A DNA stretch of 64,000 nucleotides from Streptomyces griseocarneus. GTDB taxonomy: Bacteria > Actinomycetota > Actinomycetes > Streptomycetales > Streptomycetaceae. The translations under genes and the position numbers were made by a program. The DNA is taken from positions 379,877 through 443,876 of the forward strand of contig NZ_BNBL01000003.1 of NCBI RefSeq assembly GCF_014655595.1. Direction: 5' to 3'. The notes under the pieces were generated by a model. It saw only the letters and a program-made list of their open reading frames with translations. It did no database searches and was not told the DNA's origin. Positions 17,277-29,353 of the stretch are shown here, piece by piece (within the stretch, counting starts at the first letter, position 1; each line of letters starts with the position of its first letter).

Positions 17277-17305
17277 ATGCAACCGGTGCGGCGGGGGCGG
17301 TTCAA
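17277..17305 (-). promoter_or_regulatory. Candidate promoter of protease copy 2
   Basis: TTGAAC (17305-17300), a 17-nt spacer and TTGCAT (17282-17277) on the minus strand. It aligns with the copy 1 element, and both share a conserved stretch just upstream of the -10 hexamer (ACCGATTGCATGT versus ACCGGTTGCATGT). Confidence 0.45.
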
Positions 17306-17357
17306 TGGGCGAGAGGGAACTGCAAGGGCGGCTTCCGGCCGGGGTGGTCGCCGGAGC

Positions 17358-17915
17358 TCAGTCCCGGGGGAATTCGTCCGTGGTGATCGTCAGGCCGACG
17401 ACTGTGTTGGTGAGGTCGATCGGGTCGCCGAAGTCGAGGGTGCGACGGTATCGGTACTCGCCGTTCTTCGGCAGGGTGTGCAGGTGGCACAGAGCGGTGT
17501 ACGGGTCCGCGATCAGGTACACGGGGATGCCGCCGGCGGCGTACGCGTCCTTCTTCTTGCCGTAGTCGTTGTCGGCGGTCCCCCGTGAGATCACCTCGAG
17601 GACGAACTCGACGTCCTGGTAGCGCCAGTTCCCCTGCGCGTCGGGCTCGGCGTCGGCCGTCAGCTTGTACAGGTCGGGGGAGAAGGCGTTGGCGAAACCC
17701 GGGAGGTCGAGGCGGACGTCGTGCGAAATCCTGGTGCTGCGCCCGAACCGTTCCCTCAACTGCTCGAGCACGTTCGCGATGATGTCCCAGTGCTCGTCCC
17801 GCTGCCGCACCATGTGGATGGCGCCGTCGACGATCTCGGATTTATAGCCCTCAGGTGTGATCCTGCAGAGAAGCTCGAACATCTCGTCCACGTCCAGGTA
17901 GCCGTCATCGGCCAT
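17358..17915 (-). CDS. Uma2-family (DUF820) restriction-endonuclease-like protein
   Basis: 185 aa, ATG 17915 with GGGGAGGGG upstream. The PD-(D/E)XK-like core is seen in EIVDGAIHM (~30), FSPDLYKL with the metal-binding Asp, FVLEVISRGTADND with Glu, then the KKKDAYAAGGIPVYLIAD motif typical of Uma2. The family is very common in Streptomyces and cyanobacteria; nuclease activity is predicted from the fold and the biological role is not known. It stands alone between protease copy 2 and lon. Confidence 0.9.
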   Translation of the reverse strand: MADDGYLDVDEMFELLCRITPEGYKSEIVDGAIHMVRQRDEHWDIIANVLEQLRERFGRSTRISHDVRLDLPGFANAFSPDLYKLTADAEPDAQGNWRYQDVEFVLEVISRGTADNDYGKKKDAYAAGGIPVYLIADPYTALCHLHTLPKNGEYRYRRTLDFGDPIDLTNTVVGLTITTDEFPRD

Positions 17916-17962
17916 CGCGCACCCCTCCCCGCCCCTCAACGATGCGCACAACGGTCGGGGCA

Positions 17963-18007
17963 CGCCTGTGGCCCGGCTCCCGCCCAAGGGACACCGGGCC
18001 ACAGGCG
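17963..18007 (-). terminator. Hairpin after lon
   Basis: Perfect 14-bp stem (CGCCTGTGGCCCGG and complement) around a 17-nt loop, 22 nt downstream of the lon stop codon. Confidence 0.75.
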
Positions 18008-18029
18008 CGAACCCCCGGCCGTCAGGCCG

Positions 18030-20429
<2,400 letters not shown>

Positions 20430-20450
20430 GATCTCCCCTTCGGCAGGCAA

Positions 20451-20471
20451 GTTGAGCTATGTCGACTCAAT
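20451..20471 (-). promoter_or_regulatory. HAIR-like operator for HspR upstream of lon
   Basis: Plus strand reads GTTGAGC-N7-ACTCAAT, on the minus strand ATTGAGT-N7-GCTCAAC. The HspR consensus is CTTGAGT-N7-ACTCAAG, so 11 of 14 arm positions match with exact spacing. It lies 22-42 nt before the lon ATG, likely over or just after the transcription start. Confidence 0.75.
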
Positions 20472-20592
20472 GTCTGCGGCGCTGCGCTTGTTCCCGGGTC
20501 TTTGTTCGCTGTGAGCGATCAACGGAGATCGGCGGAGAGCGCGGAAGGACGAGGGCGCCGGAGGACGACACCGAAGGACGAGGAGGAGAGAT

Positions 20593-21390
20593 TCAGCCGC
20601 GCCGCAGCGCGTCCTCGCGCTCCGGCTCCGCCGCGCGCTGCCGCGGCACCGGCACCGTCACCGGCAGCGACCGGCCCGGCACCGCATCGGTGGGACGGTC
20701 CCCGCCCACGAGCGCACCGCGCGAGCGGGCCTCGTCGCGGATCAGCGCGTGGCAGGCGATCCCCGTCAGCAGCGCGATGGGGTGGCCCCAGCTGGCGAGC
20801 GGGTCGGCGAGCTCGATCAGGTCCTGGGCGCACATCGCCCCGGCCACGCCCAGCAGCGTCCACTTCCAGCGGCCCGGCAGCAGGCCCGCGAGGGCTCCGA
20901 CGCACGACATCAGCCCGAAGCTGATGCCGTAGTCGAGGCGGTGCAGCGAGGCCTCGGGCAGCCGGCCGGCCGCGACCGCGCCCGCCACGGGGAGCTCGGT
21001 GGCCAGCGTGGCCAGTACATGGCCGACGAGGAAGACCCCGGCCGTACGGGCGGTGCCGACGCGGCGCTCGAGCGCCGTCGCGACGAGGGCGAAGGCGGGT
21101 CCGTACGCGGACCGGACGCCGCCGGCCACCCACAGGGCGCTGGCCAGGAGGACGACCAGCGGCTGATCGGCCAGGTGCGCGGCGTCCGTGCTGGAGTCGC
21201 GCAGCAGCTGATTGACGGTGGCCTCGTCGCCGACGTCGGAGTAGACGGCGGTGGCCAGCAGGATCAGGCCATAGAAGAAGGTGAACGGCGTGCCCGTGGG
21301 CGTGGGCAACAGGCGGCCGAGGCGTCCCAGCGCGCGGCGGCGGCGCGAGGGCGCCGCGCCGGAGTTCGCGCCGGCGTCAACCGCAGTCAC
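20593..21390 (-). CDS. Rhomboid-like integral membrane protein
   Basis: 265 aa, GTG start with AAAGGGG upstream. There are about five or six hydrophobic helices: ~35-50, ~75-92, ~95-110, ~117-140, ~155-190 and ~198-215. The arrangement, with FVLGHV-like FLVGHVLATLATE and YGISFGLMSCVGAL, resembles the rhomboid-like family of actinobacteria. A classical GxSG catalytic serine motif is not seen, so it is probably an inactive rhomboid homologue. The C-terminus is a charged cytoplasmic tail. It is upstream of lon on the same strand but separated by 163 nt that contain the lon operator. Confidence 0.75.
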   Translation of the reverse strand: MTAVDAGANSGAAPSRRRRALGRLGRLLPTPTGTPFTFFYGLILLATAVYSDVGDEATVNQLLRDSSTDAAHLADQPLVVLLASALWVAGGVRSAYGPAFALVATALERRVGTARTAGVFLVGHVLATLATELPVAGAVAAGRLPEASLHRLDYGISFGLMSCVGALAGLLPGRWKWTLLGVAGAMCAQDLIELADPLASWGHPIALLTGIACHALIRDEARSRGALVGGDRPTDAVPGRSLPVTVPVPRQRAAEPEREDALRRG

Positions 21391-21576
21391 TCGGTTCAGG
21401 CCCCTTTCCGCGCACCGCTCCGGGCCGCGGGAAAAATCGTCCGCCCGCCCTCACAAGAACATTAAGGTGCACAGGCGTCCGCCGAATCAACTCCGGCCGT
21501 GACTCCGGTCACCCTTGTCAACCTCTTGACGCGCGGTTGCGTCGGCGGAGCCCGTCGACCCCCAGGAGGCACGCGA

Positions 21577-22323
21577 ATGACCGTCCCGGATCCCCGGCAG
21601 TTCGCCGACGAGACGCCCGTCACGATCGAGCGGCGCGAGGGCCCCCACGGCGAGGTCGTGCTGCGGCGCAGAGGGCCGCACTACGAGATCATCGCCAACG
21701 GCTGCTTCCTGATGGACACCGCCGACGGCCGCTCCGAGCGCCTCCTGGTCGACGCGGCCCTCGCCGCGCTGCCCGCCGGCCGGCCGTCCCCGTCCGTGCT
21801 GATCGGCGGCCTCGGCGTCGGCTTCTCCCTGGCCAGGGCGGCCGCCGAGCCGCGCTGGGGGCGGATCACGGTCGTCGAACGCGAGGCGGCGGTCATCGAC
21901 TGGCACCGCTCCGGCCCGCTGGCCGCCGTCTCCGGCGAGGCGCTGGCCGACCCGCGCACCCGGATCGTCCACGACGACCTCCTCGCCCACCTGCGCGGCG
22001 CCGACGGTGCTGATCCCGCCGACGGCGCCGACGGCACCGATCGCGCCGCGGAAGCCCGCTACGACGCCCTCTGCCTCGACATCGACAACGGCCCCGACTG
22101 GACCGTCACCGAGGACAACGGCAGCCTCTACTCACCCGCCGGACTCGCCGCCTGCCGGGCCCGCCTGACCCCCGGCGGCGTGCTCGCCGTATGGTCCGCA
22201 CAACCCTCCCCGGCATTCGAACAAGCCCTCCGGAATGCCGGATTCGCCGGGGTAATTACTAGAGAGATCGCCGTTGCCCGAGGCGTCCCCGACGTGGTCC
22301 ACCTCGGCATCGGCGCCGCGTAG
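21577..22323 (+). CDS. Spermidine-synthase-like methyltransferase-fold protein
   Basis: 248 aa, ATG preceded by AGGAGG. It has a Rossmann-like SAM/dcSAM-binding core: VLIGGLGVGFSL (~70-81) is the glycine-rich loop, ITVVEREAAVIDW binds the nucleoside, and DALCLDIDNGPDWT lies in the active-site region. It resembles the spermidine synthase family, but the gatekeeping residues cannot be checked by eye, so the substrate is open. A short Ala-Asp-Gly repeat (GADGADPADGADGTD) interrupts the fold near residue 150. Gene order before the two-component system is typical of Streptomyces. Confidence 0.8.
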   Translation: MTVPDPRQFADETPVTIERREGPHGEVVLRRRGPHYEIIANGCFLMDTADGRSERLLVDAALAALPAGRPSPSVLIGGLGVGFSLARAAAEPRWGRITVVEREAAVIDWHRSGPLAAVSGEALADPRTRIVHDDLLAHLRGADGADPADGADGTDRAAEARYDALCLDIDNGPDWTVTEDNGSLYSPAGLAACRARLTPGGVLAVWSAQPSPAFEQALRNAGFAGVITREIAVARGVPDVVHLGIGAA

Positions 22324-22412
22324 CCGAGCTGCGCCGGGTGCCCGTAACCTGCCTTCCACAACTGCAGGACTGCCAGCGAAAACGCTACGGGAAGACGCTA
22401 GGGGCGGGGCGC

Positions 22413-23150
22413 ATGGAGCAGACACACATCGGCCCGAGCGGCGCCGCAGCCTCTGCCGGGGCACAGCGCCGGGTACTGATCGTCGAGGACGACAGGACGA
22501 TCACCGACGCCATCGCGGCCCGGCTGCGGGCCGAGGGATTTCAAGTACGTACGGCGGGCGACGGGCCCGCGGCGGTGGACACCGCCGAGGCGTGGCAGCC
22601 GGACCTGCTGGTCCTGGACGTCATGCTGCCGGGCTTCGACGGGCTGGAGGTGTGCCGCAGAGTGCAGGCCCAGCGGCCCGTGCCCGTCCTCATGCTCACC
22701 GCGCGCGACGACGAGACCGACATGCTCGTCGGCCTCGGCGTGGGCGCCGACGACTACATGACCAAGCCGTTCTCGATGCGCGAGCTGGCGGCCAGAGTGC
22801 ACGTGCTGCTGCGCCGCGTGGAGCGCGCGACGCTGGCCGCGCACACGCCGCGCAGCGGCATCCTGCGGCTGGGCGAGCTGGAGATCGACCACGCCCAGCG
22901 CAGGGTGCGGGTGCGCGGCGCGGACGTCCATCTGACGCCGACCGAGTTCGACCTGCTGGTGTGCCTGGCCAACACGCCTCGCGCGGTGCTCTCCCGCGAG
23001 CAGCTGCTGGCGGAGGTGTGGGACTGGGCCGACGCCTCCGGCACCCGGACGGTGGACAGCCACATCAAGGCGCTGCGCCGGAAGATCGGGGCGGAGCGGA
23101 TCCGTACGGTCCACGGGGTGGGCTACGCGCTGGAGACCCCGGCCGCATGA
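22413..23150 (+). CDS. OmpR-family response regulator
   Basis: 245 aa. The receiver domain has the acidic pocket VEDD (25-28), phospho-acceptor D69 in LVLDVMLPG, and a switch Lys in MTKPFS. The C-terminal winged-helix DNA-binding domain follows (LTPTEFDLLVCLANTP, then SHIKALRRKIG and VHGVGYAL). Its stop overlaps the kinase start (ATGA), so the pair is translationally coupled. The stimulus and targets are unknown. The position between the spermidine-synthase-like gene and kgd matches the S. coelicolor arrangement as I remember it. Confidence 0.95.
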   Translation: MEQTHIGPSGAAASAGAQRRVLIVEDDRTITDAIAARLRAEGFQVRTAGDGPAAVDTAEAWQPDLLVLDVMLPGFDGLEVCRRVQAQRPVPVLMLTARDDETDMLVGLGVGADDYMTKPFSMRELAARVHVLLRRVERATLAAHTPRSGILRLGELEIDHAQRRVRVRGADVHLTPTEFDLLVCLANTPRAVLSREQLLAEVWDWADASGTRTVDSHIKALRRKIGAERIRTVHGVGYALETPAA

Positions 23151-24247
23151 CGCGCGTGGGCGGGCCGGCGGCGAGGGCGTGGAGCCGGGTCTGGGAGGCG
23201 CTGCGCCCCCTGGACCCGTACCGGTCGGTGAAGGCGGCGCTGGGCGCGCTGGTCATCGGCTCGGTGGTGATCACGACGTTCCTGGTGTTCGTCGCGATCC
23301 ACTCGAAGACCGAGCTCCGCGTGATCACCATCTTCTCGATCATCGCCTCGCTGCTGATCACCCAGTTCGTGGCGCACGGCCTGACCGCGCCGCTGGACGA
23401 GATGACCGAGGTCACCCGGGCCATGGCGCAGGGCGACTACACCCGCCGGGCGGGCGTGGGCCGGCGGGACGAGTTCGGGGACCTGGCCGCCGCCTTCAAC
23501 CGCATGGCGGCCGACCTGGAGGCGGTGGACACCCACCGCAAGGAGCTGGTCGCCAACGTCTCGCACGAGCTGCGCACGCCCATCGCGGGCCTGCGGGCCG
23601 TCCTGGAGAACGTGGTGGACGGCGTCTCGGCCGCCGACCCCGAGACGATGCGCACGGCGCTGAAGCAGACCGAGCGGCTGGGCCGGCTGGTGGAACAGCT
23701 GCTGGACCTGTCCCGGCTGGACAACGGCGTGGTGCCGCTGCGCGCCCGGCGCTTCGAGGTGTGGCCGTACCTGGCGGGGGTGCTGAAGGAGGCCAGCATG
23801 GCCTGCGGCAGCGGCTCCTCGCCCCGCGCCCGCAAGGACGTGCACCTGCACCTGGACGTCTCGCCGCCGGAGCTGACGGCGCACGCCGACGCCGAACGGC
23901 TGCACCAGGTGGTGGCCAATCTGGTGGACAACGCCGTCAAGCACAGTCCCCCGCACGGCCGCGTCACCGTGCGCGCCCGGCGCGGGGAGGGCGCGGAGTC
24001 GCTGGCCCTGGAGGTGCTGGACGAGGGCCCCGGGATCCCCGAGTCCGAGCGGCACCGGGTCTTCGAGCGCTTCAACCGGGGCTCCTCCGCCACGCAGGGG
24101 CCGGGCGTCGACGGCGGTACGGGCCTGGGCCTGGCGATCGCGCGCTGGGCCGTCGATCTGCACGGCGGGCACATAGGAGTGGCCGAGTCACCGCGCGGCT
24201 GCCGCATCAGGGTCACTCTTCCGGGCGGACCTCGGGAACAGTCTTGA
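23147..24247 (+). CDS. Two-component sensor histidine kinase
   Basis: 366 aa. Two membrane helices (~33-50 and ~59-77) are joined by a loop of only ~8 residues, so there is practically no extracellular sensor domain; signal perception may be intramembrane. A HAMP domain (~78-130) is followed by the dimerisation helix with H140 in NVSHELRTP, the N-box [11 protein letters not shown]1 DEGPGIP and G2 [12 protein letters not shown]. It is the cognate kinase of the response regulator with which it overlaps by 4 nt. Confidence 0.95.
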   Translation: MTRVGGPAARAWSRVWEALRPLDPYRSVKAALGALVIGSVVITTFLVFVAIHSKTELRVITIFSIIASLLITQFVAHGLTAPLDEMTEVTRAMAQGDYTRRAGVGRRDEFGDLAAAFNRMAADLEAVDTHRKELVANVSHELRTPIAGLRAVLENVVDGVSAADPETMRTALKQTERLGRLVEQLLDLSRLDNGVVPLRARRFEVWPYLAGVLKEASMACGSGSSPRARKDVHLHLDVSPPELTAHADAERLHQVVANLVDNAVKHSPPHGRVTVRARRGEGAESLALEVLDEGPGIPESERHRVFERFNRGSSATQGPGVDGGTGLGLAIARWAVDLHGGHIGVAESPRGCRIRVTLPGGPREQS

Positions 24248-24488
24248 CGTAGGGTCGGTGGTGGGAGCACACGTCCGCACCGGGCGTGGGGCAGGCTCCG
24301 GCGAACCCAGGAAGCCCCGGGACGAGCGGAACCACCGGGTTTTCCCGCCATGTCATGCCCTGAAACCCGGGTCCGAGTGTGACTTAGGCGACGACTGGCC
24401 CGGGTGGCCTGCATCTAAGGTCCCGACAGGCGTAGCCTTTATTCCCGCTGTCCACCACCTTAGGAAGCGGAAGAGGGCGGTTGCCGCC

Positions 24489-27400
24489 GTGTCGCCACAG
24501 TCCCCCAACACCTCGAGCGTCTCGACCGACCAAACGGGGCAGGCCAAGAGTCCTGCCGACGTGTTCGGTCCCAATGAGTGGCTCGTCGACGAGATCTACC
24601 AGCAGTACCTCCAGGACCCGAACTCGGTCGACCGAGCCTGGTGGGACTTCTTCGCCGACTACAAGCCGGGCCAGGCGGCGGCTGCGCCGCCGACCGAGGC
24701 CGGGGCCCCGCTGACGCCGGCCGCGGCCGCGCCGGCGCAGACCCCTGCCGCCCCGGCCCAGCCGGCCCCCGCTGCCCAGGCCCCCTCGGCCCCGGCCGCT
24801 GTGGCCCCGGCCGCTCCGGCCCCGGCCGCCGCGCCCGCGAAGCCCGCCCCCGTGGCGAAGCCCGCTGCCGCCAAGCCGGCCGCCGCCGCGAAGCCGGCCG
24901 CCGAGCCGGGTGCCGGCCCGGAGTTCGTCACCCTGCGCGGTCCGTCCGCCGCGGTCGCCAAGAACATGAACCTCTCCCTGGAGCTGCCGACGGCCACGTC
25001 CGTCCGCGCGGTCCCGGTGAAGCTGCTGTTCGACAACCGCATCGTCATCAACAACCACCTGCAGCGCGCCCGCGGTGGCAAGGTCTCCTTCACGCACCTC
25101 ATCGGCTTCGCCATGGTGCAGGCGCTGAAGCTGATGCCGTCGATGAACTACTCCTTCACGGAGAAGGACGGCAAGCCCACCCTCGTCAAGCCCGAGCACG
25201 TCAACCTCGGTCTGGCGATCGACCTGGTCAAGCCCAACGGCGACCGCCAGCTCGTGGTCGCGGCCATCAAGAAGGCCGAGACGCTCAACTTCTTCGAGTT
25301 CTGGCAGGCGTACGAGGACATCGTCCGCCGCGCCCGGGTCGGCAAGCTGACGATGGACGACTTCTCCGGAGTCACCGCGTCGCTGACCAACCCCGGCGGC
25401 ATCGGCACCGTGCACTCCGTGCCGCGCCTGATGCCCGGCCAGGGCCTGATCATCGGCGTGGGCGCCATGGACTACCCGGCCGAGTTCCAGGGCACCTCGC
25501 AGGACGCCCTGAACAAGCTGGGCATCTCCAAGGTCATGACCCTGACCTCGACGTACGACCACCGCGTGATCCAGGGCGCCGCCTCCGGCGAGTTCCTGCG
25601 GGTCATGAACCAGCTGCTGCTGGGCGAGAACGGCTTCTACGACGAGATCTTCGAGGCGCTGCGCATCCCCTACGAGCCGGTCCGCTGGCTCAAGGACATC
25701 GACGCCTCGCACGACGACGACGTCACCAAGGCCGCCCGCGTCTTCGAGCTGATCCACTCCTACCGGGTCCGCGGCCACGTCATGGCCGACACCGACCCGC
25801 TGGAGTACAAGCAGCGCAAGCACCCCGACCTCGACATCACCGAGCACGGCCTCACCCTGTGGGACCTCGAGCGCGAGTTCGCGGTCGGCGGCTTCGCCGG
25901 CAAGTCGATGATGAAGCTGCGCGACATCCTGGGCGTGCTGCGCGACTCGTACTGCCGCACCACCGGCATCGAGTTCATGCACATCCAGGACCCCAAGCAG
26001 CGCAAGTGGATCCAGGACCGCGTCGAGCGCCCGCACTCCAAGCCGGAGCGCGAGGAGCAGCTGCGCATCCTGCGCCGCCTGAACGCCGCCGAGGCGTTCG
26101 AGACGTTCCTGCAGACGAAGTACGTCGGCCAGAAGCGCTTCTCGCTGGAGGGCGGCGAGTCCGTCATCCCGCTGCTGGACGCCGTGCTGGACGCGGCCGC
26201 CGAGGCCCGCCTGGACGAGGCCGTCATCGGCATGGCCCACCGCGGCCGCCTCAACGTCCTCGCCAACATCGTCGGCAAGTCCTACGCGCAGATCTTCCGC
26301 GAGTTCGAGGGCAACCTCGACCCGAAGTCGATGCACGGCTCCGGCGACGTGAAGTACCACCTGGGTGCCGAGGGCGTCTTCACCGGCCTGGACGGCGAGC
26401 AGATCAACGTCTCGCTGGCCGCCAACCCCTCCCACCTGGAGACGGTCGACCCGGTCGTCGAGGGCATCGCCCGCGCCAAGCAGGACATCATCGGCAAGGC
26501 CGGCACGGACTTCACCGTCCTGCCGATCCAGCTGCACGGCGACGCGGCCTTCGCGGGCCAGGGCGTCGTGGCCGAGACCCTGAACATGTCGCAGCTGCGC
26601 GGCTACCGCACCGGCGGCACCGTGCACATCGTCATCAACAACCAGGTCGGCTTCACCGCGCCGCCGGAGTCCTCGCGCTCGTCGATGTACTGCACCGACG
26701 TCGCCCGGATGATCGAGGCGCCGATCTTCCACGTGAACGGTGACGACCCGGAGGCCGTGGTCCGCGTCGCGCGGCTGGCCTTCGAGTTCCGCCAGGCGTT
26801 CAACAAGGACGTCGTCATCGACCTGATCTGCTACCGCCGCCGCGGCCACAACGAGTCCGACAACCCGGGCTTCACCCAGCCGCTGATGTACGACCTGATC
26901 GACAAGAAGCGCTCGGTGCGCAAGCTGTACACCGAGTCCCTCATCGGTCGCGGCGACATCACCCTCGAAGAGGCCGAGCAGGCGCTGCAGGACTACCAGG
27001 GCCAGCTCGAGAAGGTCTTCATCGAGGTCCGCGAGGCCGACACGGCCCCGGCCGAGGCCCCGGCCCCGGCCCCGCTGGACGGCTTCCCGGTCGCGGTGGA
27101 CACCGCGGTCTCCCAGGAGGTCGTCAAGCGGATCGCCGAGTCCCAGGTCACCCTGCCGGAGGGCGTCACCGTCCACCCGCGTCTGCTGCCGCAGCTGCAG
27201 CGCCGCGCCTCCAGCATCGAGGACGGCACGATCGACTGGGGCACGGGCGAGACCCTCGCCTTCGGCTCGCTGCTGATGGAGGGCACCCCGGTCCGGCTCG
27301 CCGGCCAGGACTCCCGCCGCGGCACCTTCGGCCAGCGCCACGCGGTGCTCGTCGACCGCGAGACCGGCGAGGACTTCACCCCGCTGCTCTACCTCTCCGA

Positions 27401-28280
27401 GGACCAGGCCCGCTTCAACGTCTACGACTCGCTGCTCAGCGAGTACGCGGCGATGGGCTTCGAGTACGGCTACTCGCTCGCCCGCCCCGAGGCGCTGGTG
27501 ATGTGGGAGGCCCAGTTCGGTGACTTCGTCAACGGCGCCCAGAGCATCGTCGACGAGTTCATCTCCTCCTCCGAGCAGAAGTGGGGCCAGACCTCCGGCG
27601 TCACCCTGCTGCTGCCGCACGGCTACGAGGGCCAGGGCCCGGACCACTCCTCGGCCCGCGTCGAGCGCTTCCTCCAGCTGTGCGCGCAGAACAACATGAC
27701 GGTCGCCATGCCGACGCTGCCGTCGAACTACTTCCACCTGCTGCGCTGGCAGGTCCACAACCCGCACCACAAGCCGCTCATCGTCTTCACCCCGAAGTCG
27801 ATGCTGCGTCTGAAGGCCGCGGCGTCGAAGGTGGAGGAGTTCACCACCGGCGGCTTCCGCCCGGTGATCGGCGACGACACGGTCAAGGCGGAGGACGTCC
27901 GCAAGGTCGTGTTCTGCGCCGGCAAGGTCTACTACGACCTGGAGGCCGAGCGGCAGAAGCGCGGCATCACGGACACCGCGATCATCCGCCTCGAGCGCCT
28001 CTACCCGCTGCCGGGTGCAGAGCTCCAGGCCGAGATCGCCAAGTTCCCCAACGCCGAGAAGTACATCTGGGCGCAGGAGGAGCCGGCGAACCAGGGTGCG
28101 TGGCCGTTCATCGCGCTCAACCTGATCGACCACCTGGACCTGGCGGTCGGCGCCGACGTCCCGGCCCGCGAGCGACTGCGCCGGATCTCCCGTCCGCACT
28201 CCTCCTCCCCGGCCGTCGGCTCCGCCAAGCGCCACCAGGCGGAGCAGCAGGCCCTGGTCGCCGAGGTCTTCGACGCCTGA
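24489..28280 (+). CDS. kgd: Multifunctional 2-oxoglutarate decarboxylase/dehydrogenase (E1/E2-like)
   Basis: 1263 aa. GTG 24489 is chosen from the conserved [13 protein letters not shown] opening. Residues ~25-60 ([20 protein letters not shown]) form the E1 N-terminal helix, followed by an Ala/Pro linker (~65-145). Next is a dihydrolipoyl succinyltransferase-like catalytic domain ending in YDHRVIQGA (~360), then the thiamine-diphosphate decarboxylase (~420-1263) with [10 protein letters not shown] and NNQVGFTAP. It converts 2-oxoglutarate towards succinyl-CoA in the TCA cycle; in actinobacteria this fused enzyme is inhibited by the FHA protein OdhI/GarA. The 241-nt upstream gap must hold its promoter. 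Confidence 0.96.
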   Translation: MSPQSPNTSSVSTDQTGQAKSPADVFGPNEWLVDEIYQQYLQDPNSVDRAWWDFFADYKPGQAAAAPPTEAGAPLTPAAAAPAQTPAAPAQPAPAAQAPSAPAAVAPAAPAPAAAPAKPAPVAKPAAAKPAAAAKPAAEPGAGPEFVTLRGPSAAVAKNMNLSLELPTATSVRAVPVKLLFDNRIVINNHLQRARGGKVSFTHLIGFAMVQALKLMPSMNYSFTEKDGKPTLVKPEHVNLGLAIDLVKPNGDRQLVVAAIKKAETLNFFEFWQAYEDIVRRARVGKLTMDDFSGVTASLTNPGGIGTVHSVPRLMPGQGLIIGVGAMDYPAEFQGTSQDALNKLGISKVMTLTSTYDHRVIQGAASGEFLRVMNQLLLGENGFYDEIFEALRIPYEPVRWLKDIDASHDDDVTKAARVFELIHSYRVRGHVMADTDPLEYKQRKHPDLDITEHGLTLWDLEREFAVGGFAGKSMMKLRDILGVLRDSYCRTTGIEFMHIQDPKQRKWIQDRVERPHSKPEREEQLRILRRLNAAEAFETFLQTKYVGQKRFSLEGGESVIPLLDAVLDAAAEARLDEAVIGMAHRGRLNVLANIVGKSYAQIFREFEGNLDPKSMHGSGDVKYHLGAEGVFTGLDGEQINVSLAANPSHLETVDPVVEGIARAKQDIIGKAGTDFTVLPIQLHGDAAFAGQGVVAETLNMSQLRGYRTGGTVHIVINNQVGFTAPPESSRSSMYCTDVARMIEAPIFHVNGDDPEAVVRVARLAFEFRQAFNKDVVIDLICYRRRGHNESDNPGFTQPLMYDLIDKKRSVRKLYTESLIGRGDITLEEAEQALQDYQGQLEKVFIEVREADTAPAEAPAPAPLDGFPVAVDTAVSQEVVKRIAESQVTLPEGVTVHPRLLPQLQRRASSIEDGTIDWGTGETLAFGSLLMEGTPVRLAGQDSRRGTFGQRHAVLVDRETGEDFTPLLYLSEDQARFNVYDSLLSEYAAMGFEYGYSLARPEALVMWEAQFGDFVNGAQSIVDEFISSSEQKWGQTSGVTLLLPHGYEGQGPDHSSARVERFLQLCAQNNMTVAMPTLPSNYFHLLRWQVHNPHHKPLIVFTPKSMLRLKAAASKVEEFTTGGFRPVIGDDTVKAEDVRKVVFCAGKVYYDLEAERQKRGITDTAIIRLERLYPLPGAELQAEIAKFPNAEKYIWAQEEPANQGAWPFIALNLIDHLDLAVGADVPARERLRRISRPHSSSPAVGSAKRHQAEQQALVAEVFDA

Positions 28281-28305
28281 CCTGATGTGACCCGGTAGCA
28301 CGACA

Positions 28306-28345
28306 CCACTGGGCCCCCACCGCGCGAGCGGCGGGGGCCCGGTGG
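28306..28345 (+). terminator. Hairpin after kgd
   Basis: 13-bp stem (CCACTGGGCCCCC with GGGGGCCCGGTGG, one G-U pair) topped by a nested CCGC-GCGA-GCGG hairpin, followed by CGTTT. It starts 25 nt after the kgd stop. Confidence 0.8.
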
Positions 28346-28349
28346 CGTT

Positions 28350-28598
28350 TCAGGCGACGGCGCCCCGGCGCCAGGGGCGGTAAGCCGTCCGCGAGATGAG
28401 CCGGGCGGCGTCACGGTCGGCCCTGGCACGGTCCCTGGGTGAGGGGACCGTGCGCTCCGGCAGCCCCGGGGGCCTCAGGGCCCCGTAGCCGGTGAAGCGG
28501 CGGGTGCCGCAGTCGTCGCAGCGCTGCTCACCCTCGGCGGTGACGACCCAGCCCCTACGGTGCGCGCAGTGGTTCACCAGGCGCCCGACGGCCCTCAC
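28350..28598 (-). CDS. Small zinc-ribbon-like hypothetical protein
   Basis: 82 aa. The GTG at 28598 overlaps the stop of the upstream gene (GTGA), so the two are coupled. NHCAHRRGW followed by RCDDCGTRRFTGYG provides three Cys and two His, fitting a small zinc ribbon. The remainder is basic (RARADRDAARLISRTAYRPW), as in small nucleic-acid-binding or adaptor proteins. The family is not recognised; similar small actinobacterial proteins occur next to regulators and mobile DNA. Confidence 0.65.
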   Translation of the reverse strand: MRAVGRLVNHCAHRRGWVVTAEGEQRCDDCGTRRFTGYGALRPPGLPERTVPSPRDRARADRDAARLISRTAYRPWRRGAVA

Positions 28599-28915
28599 CG
28601 GCGAGCCTCCGCCGCCGAGTGCTCCACGATCCAGCGCGTACGCGCGGCGGCGGTGGCCCGAGGACGCTCGCCGGGACCCGCCTTCTGCCGGGCCGCCTCG
28701 AGCTCCACGCACTCGGCGCACCCACTGAGATAGGGCCGCAGCCCGGCCGCCTCCCGCTCCTCACGAGTCGCCAGCCGCAGCGCGGACGCGGGCACCTCCC
28801 ACTGCAGGCCACCGCCCGGCGTCCGGACCTGCACCATGGTGTCGGTGCGCCCGATGGCCTGGGCGATTCTGTCCTCGCGGGTGTCCATCACGTAGGCACC
28901 GTTCCGGTACGTCAC
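28595..28915 (-). CDS. Hypothetical protein, first gene of a two-gene unit
   Basis: 106 aa, GTG start with AAAGG upstream; an in-frame ATG at 28888 is a weaker alternative. Residues MVQVRTPGGGLQWEVPAS suggest a beta-rich N-terminal part. The C-terminal half is helical and contains a lone CxxC (GCAECVEL), which could pair with the zinc ribbon of the coupled downstream gene. I do not recognise the family. The gene is divergent from the DUF397 gene. Confidence 0.65.
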   Translation of the reverse strand: MTYRNGAYVMDTREDRIAQAIGRTDTMVQVRTPGGGLQWEVPASALRLATREEREAAGLRPYLSGCAECVELEAARQKAGPGERPRATAAARTRWIVEHSAAEARR

Positions 28916-29053
28916 GTCACTACGCCTTTCACTGGTTCCTCACCACCTCCCCTGCATGACTGTCCGTGCCGGGGTCCTTACAGCGTGACGGCGCCGGTCT
29001 ATCTGAGCCTGCTGTGGGAGCTGGCCAAGGCAAGTGATGGAGGACAGCTCGAA

Positions 29054-29353
29054 ATGCGGCCCCCGCGAGCAGACCTGAGCAGCGTTCGATGGCGCAAGTC
29101 GTCCTACAGCAATTCCGACGGGGGCGACTGCGTCGAGGTCGCCGAGTGGCGAAAGTCTTCCTACAGCAACCCCGACGGCGGCAACTGCCTGGAGGTCGCC
29201 GACAACATACCCACCGCCGTCCCGGTCCGTGACAGCAAGAACCCGGACGGCCCCGCGCTCGTCTTCGGGGCCGCCGCGTGGGCCGCCTTCGTGTCCGGCC
29301 TCAAGGGAACGACCGCGCAGGCTCACCCCATATACGGCTCGAAGTCCCAGTAA
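29054..29353 (+). CDS. DUF397 protein with a duplicated motif
   Basis: 99 aa. ATG 29054 is preferred because of GGAGGA upstream and because DUF397 proteins begin shortly before the Trp-Arg-Lys-Ser-Ser-Tyr motif; a GTG at 28985 would add 23 residues. The signature WRKSSYSN.DGG.C.EVA appears twice in tandem (~residues 11-28 and ~30-47), then DSKNPDGPALVF and a C-terminal helix. DUF397 proteins are partners of XRE-type Scr1/BldB-like regulators in Streptomyces, but no such regulator is adjacent. The last 31 nt overlap the end of the TIR-NB-ARC gene on the other strand. Confidence 0.85.
   Translation: MRPPRADLSSVRWRKSSYSNSDGGDCVEVAEWRKSSYSNPDGGNCLEVADNIPTAVPVRDSKNPDGPALVFGAAAWAAFVSGLKGTTAQAHPIYGSKSQ

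Noticed and set aside
24410..24438. Possible promoter TGCATC-N17-TAGCCT upstream of kgd
   Set aside because: The -35 hexamer matches the consensus at too few positions to support a call.
24384..28301. A 1305-codon open frame on the minus strand
   Set aside because: Lies antisense to kgd and shows no recognisable domain or ribosome site.
28985..29053. GTG start 23 codons upstream for the DUF397 gene
   Set aside because: No ribosome site precedes it, whereas GGAGGA precedes ATG 29054 and family members begin close to the first motif.
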